64,000 nucleotides of DNA from Ilumatobacter fluminis (GTDB lineage Bacteria; Actinomycetota; Acidimicrobiia; Acidimicrobiales; Ilumatobacteraceae): the NCBI RefSeq assembly GCF_004364865.1, contig NZ_SOAU01000001.1, positions 4,434,001 through 4,498,000 on the forward strand, written 5' to 3'. The position numbers and the translations under genes are program-made. Shown one piece after another: positions 1 through 7,537 of the stretch; the first letter of the stretch is position 1, and each line of letters begins with the position of its first letter. Under the pieces are notes generated by a model that was not told the DNA's origin, did no database searches, and saw only the letters and a list, made by a program, of their open reading frames with translations.

Positions 1-1325
1 CGGTCGACGGGCTGCTGGAACGCTCGACCGGCGCGTTCGACGGCGGACGGCTGGTCGATCTCGACGAGGCGGTGCGGACTCGCATCACCACGGCCGACGA
101 CCGACTCGCGAGCGACGGCATGCGCGTGCTCGGGGTCGCCTATCGCCGCTTGCCCGAGGAAGTCGACCTCGCCGATGTCGAGGCCGTCGAGGGCGACCTC
201 GTGTTCGTCGGTCTGGTCGGGATGATCGACCCGCCGCGCGACGAGGTCCGCGACGCGGTTGCAACGTGTCGTGCGGCCGGGATCCGACCGGTGATGATCA
301 CCGGTGACCATCCACTGACGGCGCGGGCGATCGCCCGCGACCTCGGGATCAGTGACGGAGAGCGGGCGTTGACCGGGCCCGAACTCGACCGGCTGACCGC
401 CGACCAGTTCGCCGCCGCCGTCGGCGTCGTTCCGGTGTTCGCCCGGGTGTCGCCCGAGCACAAGCTGCGGATCGTCGAGCAGTTGCAGTCGCAGGGCCAG
501 GTCGTCGCGATGACCGGCGATGGCGTGAACGATGCTCCGGCGCTGAAGCGGGCCGACATCGGCGTGGCGATGGGGATCACGGGCACCGACGTCTCGAAAG
601 AGGCGGCCGAGATGGTGCTGCGCGACGACAACTTCGCGACGATCGTCGCCGCCGTCGAGGAAGGACGGGTGATCTACGACAACCTGCGACGTTTCGTCGC
701 GTTCGCGGTCGCCGGCAACCTCGGCAAGATCATCGTGATGCTCGGCTGGCCGGTGCCGTTCCTGCTTGCCGGCGGCGAGTTCGAAACGGCGATCGCCTTG
801 CTGCCGCTGCAGCTGTTGTGGCTGAACCTGATGACCGACGGTCTGCTCGGCTTCGCGATGGGGGTCGAGCCGGCGGCACCGGGCGTCATGCAACGGCCGC
901 CGCATCGTCCGGGGGCGGGCCTGTGGTCGGGCGGTGCGGGCTGGCGTACGGCATGGATCGGTTCGGTGATCGGTGTCGTCTCGCTCGGCGTCGGCTTCGC
1001 GTACCACGCCGCCGACCGGGTCGAGTGGCAGACGATGGTGTTCACGACCCTGGCGTTCATGCAGATCTTCCAGGCGATCGGTGCCCGGTCGGAGCGCGAG
1101 TCGTTGCGGGCGATCGGCCTGACCTCGAACCGGGTCATGGTCGGCGTCGTCGGGGCGGTCGCCGCCCTGCAGCTCGCTGCGATCTACACCCCGCTCCGCA
1201 CCTTCCTCGATCTCGAGCCGCTCTCGACGTTCGACCTCGCGGTGCCGGTCTCCCTGGGCGCTGCGCTGCTGGTCGTCATCGAGACGACGAAGCGGTTCGC
1301 CCGCCGTGGCCAGGCTCCGGGCTGA
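1..1325 (+). CDS. P-type cation-transporting ATPase, C-terminal part (5' end outside window)
   Basis: The frame is open from base 3, so the start, the actuator domain and the DKTG phosphorylation site lie upstream. About 440 residues are visible. The rest of the P domain is clear: TGDHPLTARAIA near 300 and the hinge TGDGVNDAPALKRADIG near 513-560. The transmembrane segment carrying LNLMTDG (near 820-842) is typical of P2-type ATPases that move Ca2+ or related cations, and further hydrophobic segments follow to about 1300. In this family ATP hydrolysis drives cation transport across the cytoplasmic membrane. The ion cannot be fixed from this fragment. The stop codon abuts the stop of the convergent LapA-like gene. 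Confidence 0.93.
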   Translation, partial: VDGLLERSTGAFDGGRLVDLDEAVRTRITTADDRLASDGMRVLGVAYRRLPEEVDLADVEAVEGDLVFVGLVGMIDPPRDEVRDAVATCRAAGIRPVMITGDHPLTARAIARDLGISDGERALTGPELDRLTADQFAAAVGVVPVFARVSPEHKLRIVEQLQSQGQVVAMTGDGVNDAPALKRADIGVAMGITGTDVSKEAAEMVLRDDNFATIVAAVEEGRVIYDNLRRFVAFAVAGNLGKIIVMLGWPVPFLLAGGEFETAIALLPLQLLWLNLMTDGLLGFAMGVEPAAPGVMQRPPHRPGAGLWSGGAGWRTAWIGSVIGVVSLGVGFAYHAADRVEWQTMVFTTLAFMQIFQAIGARSERESLRAIGLTSNRVMVGVVGAVAALQLAAIYTPLRTFLDLEPLSTFDLAVPVSLGAALLVVIETTKRFARRGQAPG

Positions 1326-1658
1326 TCAGGCCTTGCGGAGGCGCTTCAGTTCGTCCTTCTCGCGGAGGCGCTTGCGGCGACGGTGACGCCACGCCCAACC
1401 GATCGACTCGGTGACGACGACGGTCGCACCGATCGCGATGAGGAGCAGGAGGACGAGCGGCAGCGTGCCGTCCATCCACAAGAAGTTGATCTCGACGTCC
1501 TGGGTGTTCTGCGCGGCGGCGATCACGGCCAGGGCGACGATGACGACGACAGCGCCGCCCGCCCACATCACCCCGGTGCCGCGATAGTCCCGCACCGGTT
1601 CGGCCTCGGTGCGGTCGGTCGGCGTCGTGTCGGTCGGCATGTCGTCAGGCGCTCGCAT
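1326..1658 (-). CDS. LapA-domain (DUF1049-like) small membrane protein
   Basis: This is a protein of about 110 residues with two hydrophobic segments separated by about 18 residues, then a very basic tail (RHRRRKRLREK). Two closely spaced helices with a charged C-terminal tail are the usual layout of LapA/DUF1049 proteins, whose molecular role in actinobacteria is not settled. The start at 1658 is used; a second ATG at 1640 gives a 104-residue product, and neither has a convincing Shine-Dalgarno sequence. It is convergent with the P-type ATPase and no intergenic base separates the two stops. Confidence 0.7.
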   Translation of the reverse strand: MRAPDDMPTDTTPTDRTEAEPVRDYRGTGVMWAGGAVVVIVALAVIAAAQNTQDVEINFLWMDGTLPLVLLLLIAIGATVVVTESIGWAWRHRRRKRLREKDELKRLRKA

Positions 1659-1704
1659 GTCCAGGCATACCCACTTCCTCGCGACAAGACACACCTGCTG
1701 CCTC

Positions 1705-1791
1705 GAACAGAAGGGGTCAGGCACCTTCCGTTCAGCAAGCTCGGATCTGAGCTGGCTTGCGGGAACGGAAGGTGCCTGACCCCTTCTGTTC
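1705..1791. repeat. Paired-palindrome element: two inverted 29-bp arms
   Basis: The 29-bp arm at 1705-1733 (begins GAACAGAAGGGGTCAGG) is matched perfectly, inverted, at 1763-1791 with a 29-base spacer. Each arm is itself an imperfect palindrome (GAAC...GTTC at its ends). The spacer holds a smaller inverted repeat, GCAAGC...GCTTGC. The right arm runs into the stop codon of the LLM oxidoreductase, so the transcript would fold into a long hairpin at that gene's 3' end. It may act as a terminator or as a REP/BIME-like element. Confidence 0.85.
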
Positions 1792-2815
1792 AGCGGAGGG
1801 CGCGGGCGATGGCTCCCCAGCGGTTGACGGCGGCGGGGTCGCGGGCGATCGACTCGGCGGCGAGGTACGGGACGATGCGAGCGGCGATGCCGTCGTACCG
1901 TTCGCGCAACCGGTCGGCGAGTTCGTCCCACGGAGCGGGGATCGCGAAGTGGTCGAGCACCTCGTCGGTGACGAGTGCCGACAGGGCATCCATGTCACCG
2001 GCCCGCATCGCCTCGGTGAGGCGGGGCGTGAGGTCGGTGAAGCCGAGGTCGTCGAACTGGTAGGCGTAGTTCGGGGTCGACCCGTAGAACGCGATCTGGG
2101 TGCGGGCCCGCTCCCACAACGGTGCGCGCTCCTCGGGCGTGTCGCCGGGAACGGCGAACACCGGCACGATCAGGTCGAGGTCGGCGAGGGTGCGGCCGGC
2201 CGCCTCGGCGCCGGCGGTGACGGCGGGCAGCAACCGCTCCTGCAAGTAGTGCGCGGAGTGGAGCGGATGGACGTGGATGCCGTCGGCGACCTCACCGGCC
2301 ACTCGGCACATCACGGGTCCGACGGCGGAGATGTCGACCGGGACGTCGCCGTACTCGTGGGTGGGCGGCGACCACGCGGTGGGGAGCAGGCTGAGCGGGT
2401 AGAACTCGCCGTCGTGCGAGAGGCGTTCCTCGCGTCGGAACGCCCGCAGCGAAGCCTTGACGGCCAGCACGTAGTCGCGCATGCGGGCGGCGGGGCGGTC
2501 GAACTCGCCGGCGTAGCGGCGTTCGACGTGGGCTTTGACCTGGCTGCCGAGTCCGAGCCGGAACCGGCCCTGGGTGTTGCCGGCGATCTCCCACGCGTAC
2601 TGGGCGGCGATCATCGGGCTACGCGGGAACGCGACGGCGATGCCGGTCGAGAACGAGAGGGTCGGTGCCGCCTCGGCGGCCATCGCGATCGAGATCCACG
2701 GCGTCTGGGACGACTCCGTGAAGAGCATCCCGGAGAAGCCGGCCGCCTCGAGCCGCCGCGCCAGATCGGCGGTGTCGGACCACGACGCCACTCCGGTCAT
2801 CAAGTCGAGTTCCAT
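1790..2815 (-). CDS. LLM-class (probably F420-dependent) oxidoreductase
   Basis: A 341-residue protein that reads as a luciferase-like TIM barrel. It has the N-terminal ADLARRLEAAGFSGMLFTES, the central FRLGLGSQVKAHVERR and a GVASWSD start region, all characteristic of actinobacterial F420-dependent LLM oxidoreductases of the MSMEG_2256-like group. Such enzymes use the deazaflavin F420 for hydride transfer; the substrate is unknown. The length is normal for the family. The gene stands alone, with its stop codon inside the right arm of a long palindrome. No regulatory site is obvious upstream. Confidence 0.85.
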   Translation of the reverse strand: MELDLMTGVASWSDTADLARRLEAAGFSGMLFTESSQTPWISIAMAAEAAPTLSFSTGIAVAFPRSPMIAAQYAWEIAGNTQGRFRLGLGSQVKAHVERRYAGEFDRPAARMRDYVLAVKASLRAFRREERLSHDGEFYPLSLLPTAWSPPTHEYGDVPVDISAVGPVMCRVAGEVADGIHVHPLHSAHYLQERLLPAVTAGAEAAGRTLADLDLIVPVFAVPGDTPEERAPLWERARTQIAFYGSTPNYAYQFDDLGFTDLTPRLTEAMRAGDMDALSALVTDEVLDHFAIPAPWDELADRLRERYDGIAARIVPYLAAESIARDPAAVNRWGAIARALR

Positions 2816-2871
2816 GGCCCGACAGTAGAGAGCGGCCGGGATCTCGCCAGAGCCGGACCCGCCGGACGCGA

Positions 2872-2905
2872 ACCGGCTGACCGCTCCGAGGAACGGTCAG
2901 CCGGT
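2872..2905 (-). terminator. Perfect 12-bp stem hairpin, probable terminator
   Basis: ACCGGCTGACCG at 2872-2883 pairs perfectly with CGGTCAGCCGGT at 2894-2905 across a 10-base loop. It lies 26 bases beyond the stop of the frameshifted NHL lipoprotein gene on the minus strand. There is no U tract, as is usual for hairpin terminators in high-GC actinobacteria. Confidence 0.6.
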
Positions 2906-2930
2906 GCACGTTGTGGGCGTCCTCGACCTG

Positions 2931-4996
2931 TCAGCCGCTGAACGGCGCCACCGGGAGCGGGGTCGCAGCCCCGACGAAGGCGACGATCTGGTGGGCGCCG
3001 GGGTTCGTCTGGACCGGGATGGTCTCCCAGTTGTTCGCGACCCAGACGTTGCCGGACGGGTCGATCGCGACGCCGGTGTTGCGCGTCAGCCCGTCGAAGG
3101 CGTAGCCGGTGTCGTCGGGCGAGATGCCGTCGCCCGTGCTGAGGCCGCGCGGGCAGGTCGACGGATCGGTGCCGCAGAACGCCGACAGTCGCTTGTCGGC
3201 GAAGTTGGCGGCCCAGACGTTGCCGGCGCCGTCGGTGGCGATGCCCCACGGGCGGGTCACGCCACCACCGGTGAAGGGCCCGGCCACGGTCGTGCCGTCG
3301 GCGCTGATGAGCGACACCGACGGTGCGCCCTCGGCGTCGGCGGGACGCTCCGGACACGGCAGGGTCGTCGTGCCCGAGTTGGCCACCCACACGCTGCCGT
3401 CGGGAGCGGTCGCCAGACCCATCGGGTTCTGGAAGCCCGGGTCGGTCAACGGCGAACCGTCGATCGGGCTGCCGTCACGGTTCAACACGGCGACGGTGTT
3501 GTTCTGGATACCGCTGACGAAGATGTGCTCGCCGTTGTCGACCACGTCGAAGGGCTGCTCGAGGCCGAGACTGCCGAGATTGACGGCCGCGGCCGGGTCG
3601 CCACCGGGATACAACGACACCGTGTTGTTGCCACAGTTGGCGATCCACACGTCGTCGTTGTCGGACACGACGATGCCCTGCGGCCAGCTCAGGTCGCCGC
3701 GGGTGAAACCTTCCTCCGGCGAGAGCGCCTCACCGTCGTAGGTGAACAGCGACATGCTGTTGTGGGGCGGCTGCTGGTCTCGGGGCACCCGGGCGCCGCA
3801 GCGGCGAAGCCGAAGTTGCTGAACCACAACCGGCCGTCGCTGGTGAACTCGATGCCGAAGCCCGAGCCCGACAGGCCGCCGCCTTCGTAGGTCGCCAGCA
3901 GTGCTCCGTCCGGGCCGAACTTGAACATCTCGTCGCTGCCGCAGACCGGGTTCTCCGGGTTGGGGTCGTAGTCGTAGTTGTTGTTCACCCAGACATTGCC
4001 GTCCGGATCGATGGCGAACGCGCCGGGTCCGGCGAGGTCGGTGCCGTCGCCGTCGAAGCGCAGTGCGAGCGTCCATGCCGCCGGTGCGACTTCCAGACCG
4101 GGCCGGTCACCCGCCTGGAGCTGCGAGAGCGCGAACACCGGCTCGACCGCAGCCGAGGGGTCACGCGCGATCGACGCGACGGTCGCGGCCATCGAGGCAG
4201 CGGCGTCGACACCGGCCGCATCGTCGAGCTCGACGCACAGGCTCCGATCGGCCAGGCAGGCACCGACCGCGTTCGTCAGCGAGGTGAACGCAGGAAGGGT
4301 TTGGGTCGCGTAGCCGTTGGGCGCGGTGGTCAGCACGTCGGCGTAGTCGCCGGTGACCGGATCGGCGAGATTCGCCGCCATCGAGACCGCGTTGACGAAC
4401 CCGGGGTTGGGGCCGGACGGCAGATCGTCACCGAAGAACTGGGCCAGGCCGTAGCCGGCGGCGACGGTGGTGCGTTCGTTCACGGTGAGCTCGGCGCCGA
4501 CATCGGTCGTGACGACGGCGAGGTCAGCGCCCTCCGAGTCGGGGGACGCTGCTTCGACCAGCAGGACGCGGTCATCGGGGAGGTCGACCTCGCCCAGCGC
4601 GAAGGCGCCGCCGTCGGTCTCGCCGCTCGCCAGCTCGACCGGGTCGCCCTCGCCGACCGACCAGGCGGTCACGGCCCACTCGACGTCGCCGACGTCGGCG
4701 ATCGGAGCGACCCTGCCGCTCAGGCCTTCGTCGGCGTCTTCCGGCTCCGCATCGTCGGAACCGTCGGTGTCAGTGTCAGCGTCGTCGGCCTCCCCCGATG
4801 CGTCGTTCTCGTCCGAGTCCTCGGACTCGTCGCTGGGTTCGGTGGTGTCGGGCGTGGTGTCGGGGGCGGTATCTGGCGCAGTGTCGGGCGTGGTCGTGCC
4901 CGATTCATCGGCGTCCTCGCCCGAGCACGCCGCCGCAGCGAGGCTGAGGGCGACGACGATCGGAATGACGCGTTTGCGTGCTTTACGTGGTGTCAT
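2931..4996 (-). pseudogene. Secreted NHL/SMP-30-like repeat lipoprotein, frameshifted
   Basis: From ATG 4996 (GGAG in the upstream sequence) a lipoprotein-type signal peptide leads to LSLAAAACSG, then an acidic Thr/Asp-rich linker. NHL-like beta-propeller strands follow, with repeated D.[GS]GNVWV.NN motifs. The frame breaks near 3782: the upstream frame reads NFGFAAAAPGCP and then nonsense, while the continuing propeller (NSMSLFTYDG, then IANCGNNTVSLY and several more blades to 2931) is in the next frame. One extra C in the CCCC run (GGGG on the plus strand, 3782-3785) would join the halves as PGCPRDQQPPHNSMSLF. Either this is a recent one-base loss or an assembly or sequencing error in a homopolymer. 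The intact product would be about 688 residues and surface-exposed. Confidence 0.8.
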
Positions 4997-5090
4997 GACT
5001 ACTCCGGGTGGTTGAGTGCCCTGACCATAACGGTTCCGATCACGCCCACCGAACCGGACTCCACTCACGCCCCGCGATCGACGGCGGACG

Positions 5091-5175
5091 GTCGGATGAG
5101 GTCAGACCCCATCCGACCGGAAACCGCTGGCTGATCACCGCACGCCCTGTCGGATGGGGTCTGACCTCATCCGAC
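5091..5175. repeat. Paired-palindrome element: two inverted 27-bp arms
   Basis: The arm at 5091-5117 (GTCGGATGAGGTCAGACC...) recurs perfectly inverted at 5149-5175 after a 31-base spacer. Each arm is a near-palindrome, with GTCGGATG at one end and CATCCGAC at the other. It lies between the start of the NHL lipoprotein gene and the stop of ohr. The sequence differs from the 1705 element but the geometry is the same. Confidence 0.85.
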
Positions 5176-5193
5176 TCGGTGATTGCCGGAGCG

Positions 5194-5610
5194 TCAGACG
5201 ACGGAGAGGTTGACGTCGATGTTGTTGCGGGTGGCGTTCGAGTAGGGGCACACCTGGTGGGCTTGCTCGACGACCTGCTGGGCCTGCTCGGCGGTGGCGT
5301 TGGGGAGGCTGACGTCGAGTTCGACGCCGATGCCGAAGCCGCCTTCCTCGGTGGCACCGAGGTGGACGGTGGCCGAGACGGCCGAGTCGGTTACGTCGAC
5401 GCCGGCCTCCTTGGCGACGAGGCGGAGGGCGGAGTGGAAGCACGCCGAGTAGCCGGCAGCGAAGAGCTGCTCGGGGTTGGTGGCGTCGCCGGTGCCGCCG
5501 AGCTCCTTGGGCATGCGGACATCGAGGTCGATGACGCCGTCGTCGGAGCTGACGTGGCCGTTGCGGCCGTCGCCGGTGGCGTGAGCGGTGGTGGAGTACA
5601 ACTTCTTCAT
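5194..5610 (-). CDS. ohr: Organic hydroperoxide resistance protein (Ohr)
   Basis: A 138-residue protein of the Ohr/OsmC family, close to the usual 140. The two catalytic cysteines are C57 in NPEQLFAAGYSACFHSAL and C121 in HQVCPYSNATRNN. Ohr is a cytoplasmic thiol peroxidase that reduces organic and lipid hydroperoxides, usually recycled by lipoylated proteins. The start MKKLYSTTA at 5610 matches the family N terminus. It is divergent from a MarR/OhrR-type gene, and the 62-base gap between them holds a clear palindrome, so peroxide-inducible control by that regulator is expected. Confidence 0.93.
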   Translation of the reverse strand: MKKLYSTTAHATGDGRNGHVSSDDGVIDLDVRMPKELGGTGDATNPEQLFAAGYSACFHSALRLVAKEAGVDVTDSAVSATVHLGATEEGGFGIGVELDVSLPNATAEQAQQVVEQAHQVCPYSNATRNNIDVNLSVV

Positions 5611-5613
5611 GTC

Positions 5614-5628
5614 CACAATCATATTGTG
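5614..5628. promoter_or_regulatory. OhrR-type operator, perfect palindrome
   Basis: CACAATCATATTGTG is a perfect inverted repeat with a 3-base centre, AT-rich against a GC-rich background. It sits just upstream of the ohr start in the ohr/ohrR gap. A weaker second site, around GATTGAATTGTCC (5632-5644), lies next to it toward ohrR. The placement fits repression of both genes by the divergent MarR-family protein. Confidence 0.75.
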
Positions 5629-5672
5629 CACGATTGAATTGTCCAACACCGTTCTCGGGGTAACGTGGAGGC

Positions 5673-6128
5673 ATGGCGAAACACGCCCAACTCGAACTCG
5701 ACAACCAGTTGTGCTTCCCGCTCTACGCCGCGTCGCGAGCGATGACGCGTGCCTATCTGCCGCTGCTCGAACCGTTCGACCTCACCTACCCGCAGTACCT
5801 CACCATGCTGGCGGTGTGGTCGGGCCCCGAGGCCCAGACGGTCGGTGAGCTCGGCGCTCGGCTCCGACTCGATTCCGGCACGCTGACCCCACTCCTCAAG
5901 CGCCTCGAGGCCCGCGGGTTGGTCGAACGCCACCGCGACCCGGACGACGAACGGCGTGTGCTCGTGTCGGCCACCGCCGAGGGCACGTCCCTGCAGGACG
6001 AACTCGCCGACGTACCGCTCTCGCTGGCGGTGCGCACCGGCCTCACGCTGGAGGACGGCATCGAGTTCCGTCGCCTGCTCGACGCACTGCTCACATCACT
6101 CGACCGACACGAGGAGACCCCCGCATGA
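5673..6128 (+). CDS. ohrR: OhrR-like MarR-family redox-sensing repressor
   Basis: A 151-residue winged-helix MarR protein. The N-terminal QLCFPLYAASR holds C14, the position of the single peroxide-sensing cysteine of known OhrR proteins. The DNA-binding region spans about 57-110 (TVGELGARLRLDSGTLTPLLKRLEARGL, then a DERRVLV wing). Oxidation of the Cys should release the DNA and derepress ohr. The start at 5673 follows GGAGG. It overlaps the next gene by 4 bases (ATGA), so the two are probably cotranslated. The assignment as OhrR rather than another MarR rests on the Cys and the neighbouring ohr. Confidence 0.9.
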   Translation: MAKHAQLELDNQLCFPLYAASRAMTRAYLPLLEPFDLTYPQYLTMLAVWSGPEAQTVGELGARLRLDSGTLTPLLKRLEARGLVERHRDPDDERRVLVSATAEGTSLQDELADVPLSLAVRTGLTLEDGIEFRRLLDALLTSLDRHEETPA

Positions 6129-6568
6129 CGAAGCTGCTCACCAGGGAGACGACGCGATCGGTCACCAGGTGGCTCCTCGGCGGCGCTCTCGTCTTCGCCG
6201 GCATCGGCCACCTCACCCATCAGCGCGAGGAGTTCCAGGCCCAGGTACCCGACTGGTTCCCGGTCGACGCCGACCTGGTGGTGCTGCTGTCCGGTGTCGT
6301 CGAGATCACGCTCGGCCTGGCACTGGTCTTCGTCAGCCGATACCGGGCACTCGTCGGCTGGATCGCCGCCGCCTTCTTCGTCGTCATCTTCCCCGGCAAC
6401 ATCGCCCAGTGGATCGAGGGCACCGACGCGTTCGGGCTCGACACCGACACCAAGCGGTTCGTGCGCCTGTTCTTCCAACCCGTGCTCGTCGCCTGGGCCC
6501 TCTTCTCGACCGGCGCGTGGCGGGCCTGGCGCCGAGGCGGCACATCGGCGGTCCTCACCGCCGAGTGA
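6125..6568 (+). CDS. DoxX-like small integral membrane protein
   Basis: A 147-residue protein with four hydrophobic segments, around residues 16-32, 48-68, 72-92 and 112-130. Motifs such as GALVFAGIGHLTHQREEF and the FFVVIFPGNIAQW segment resemble the DoxX/DoxD-like family. It overlaps ohrR by 4 bases (ATGA), which suggests coexpression under peroxide control. DoxX-type proteins have been linked to redox or thiol stress at the membrane in other actinobacteria; a specific reaction is not established here. Confidence 0.75.
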   Translation: MTKLLTRETTRSVTRWLLGGALVFAGIGHLTHQREEFQAQVPDWFPVDADLVVLLSGVVEITLGLALVFVSRYRALVGWIAAAFFVVIFPGNIAQWIEGTDAFGLDTDTKRFVRLFFQPVLVAWALFSTGAWRAWRRGGTSAVLTAE

Positions 6569-6593
6569 TGAGGTCGTGCCCCACCCGAGTTGT

Positions 6594-7259
6594 CTACGCG
6601 GCGACGAGGGTGATGCCGTCGCCGAGGACCTTGGCGCCGAGGATGACGAAGAGGACCGACATGACGGTGGCGTTGTTGTGGGTCAGCCACGCCTTCATCG
6701 AGTCGAGGACCGGGGTCATCTTCTCCTTGGCGGCGAGGTAACCGACGACCGGCACGATCAGGGTGATGGAGGCGAGCACCACGTAGACAGCGGCGACGGC
6801 GGCTTCTTCGCCGGTGTCGAGCCCGGCACCACCGATCGACACGGCGGCGGCGAGGGTGAGGCCGAGGTTCTTCGGGTTGACGCCCGACAGCAGCACACCC
6901 ATGCCGACCGCCTTGACGGCGGTGAACTCGTCGATCGAGGTCATCCACGCCGGCATCTCCGGCTCCTCACCGTCGGCGGGGCGGCTGCGCCACTGCTTCA
7001 CGGCGAGGGCGAGGAACACCAGGCCGATCAACACCTTGATCCAGCCGCCGCTGTCGCTGTCGCCGCCGGACCCTTCGAGGCCGAGCGCCAACACGACGAT
7101 CGTCACGATGGCGAGGCCGGCGATCCATCCACCGAGGAACGCCAAGCTGTTCGACGCCGCCCGCTTCGAGAACAGCATCAGGATGAGGGCGATGATCGGC
7201 ACCGGGCTGATCGCCACCCCCACCGCAAATCCGAGTATCTGACCAATCGCTGCGCCCAC
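6594..7259 (-). CDS. GAP-family (Sap, DUF2910-like) membrane protein
   Basis: About 221 residues with six hydrophobic segments arranged as two groups of three. The first begins VGAAIGQILGFAVGVAISPVP, and the second contains GVLLSGVNPKNLGL, the conserved SP.N.PKN-like motif of GAP/Sap proteins. In mycobacteria relatives are involved in export or display of glycolipids; LysE-like exporters share the fold. The GTG start at 7259 is chosen because the frame farther upstream (to 7418) is made of translated 33-bp repeats. It is convergent with the DoxX-like gene. Confidence 0.8.
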   Translation of the reverse strand: MGAAIGQILGFAVGVAISPVPIIALILMLFSKRAASNSLAFLGGWIAGLAIVTIVVLALGLEGSGGDSDSGGWIKVLIGLVFLALAVKQWRSRPADGEEPEMPAWMTSIDEFTAVKAVGMGVLLSGVNPKNLGLTLAAAVSIGGAGLDTGEEAAVAAVYVVLASITLIVPVVGYLAAKEKMTPVLDSMKAWLTHNNATVMSVLFVILGAKVLGDGITLVAA

Positions 7260-7352
7260 GAGCCCACCTTTCCGCGGCGAGTGTAGATCGGGCGATCCGG
7301 CAGGCCCGTCACGCCCGCCCGGCGCTCGACCCCGCCCGACCGACGACGCCCC

Positions 7353-7514
7353 GGACCCAAAGGCGATTAAGTCGCCCCGGCGTCCACCGGTGGTTCCGAA
7401 AGCGATTAAATCCACCACACGTCCGACACCCCGACGCCGCCCGGACCCGAAGGCGATTCAATCGACCTGGCGTCCACCGGTGGTTCCCAAGGCGATTTAA
7501 TCCACCAGGCGTCC
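7353..7514. repeat. Array of four 33-bp palindromic repeats (family A, array 1)
   Basis: Units lie at 7353-7385, 7392-7424, 7443-7475 and 7482-7514. Each is an imperfect palindrome of consensus GGAC.CC..G..GATT.AATC..C..GG.GTCC. Units come as pairs joined by ACCGGT, with a longer spacer between pairs. The array fills the gap between the GAP-family gene start and the stop of the 1000-residue lipoprotein gene. No gene is seen in 7260-7537. Confidence 0.88.
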
Positions 7515-7537
7515 GGCGGGGCTGGGACGGGCGGGCG

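Noticed and set aside
3752-3790. Programmed -1 frameshift in the NHL lipoprotein
   Set aside because: No slippery heptamer or downstream pseudoknot is visible; a missing base in a homopolymer is simpler.
7260-7418. N-terminal extension of the GAP-family gene
   Set aside because: The extension is translated 33-bp repeats (repeated LIAFG-like residues), while a GTG with a membrane-protein N terminus lies at 7259.
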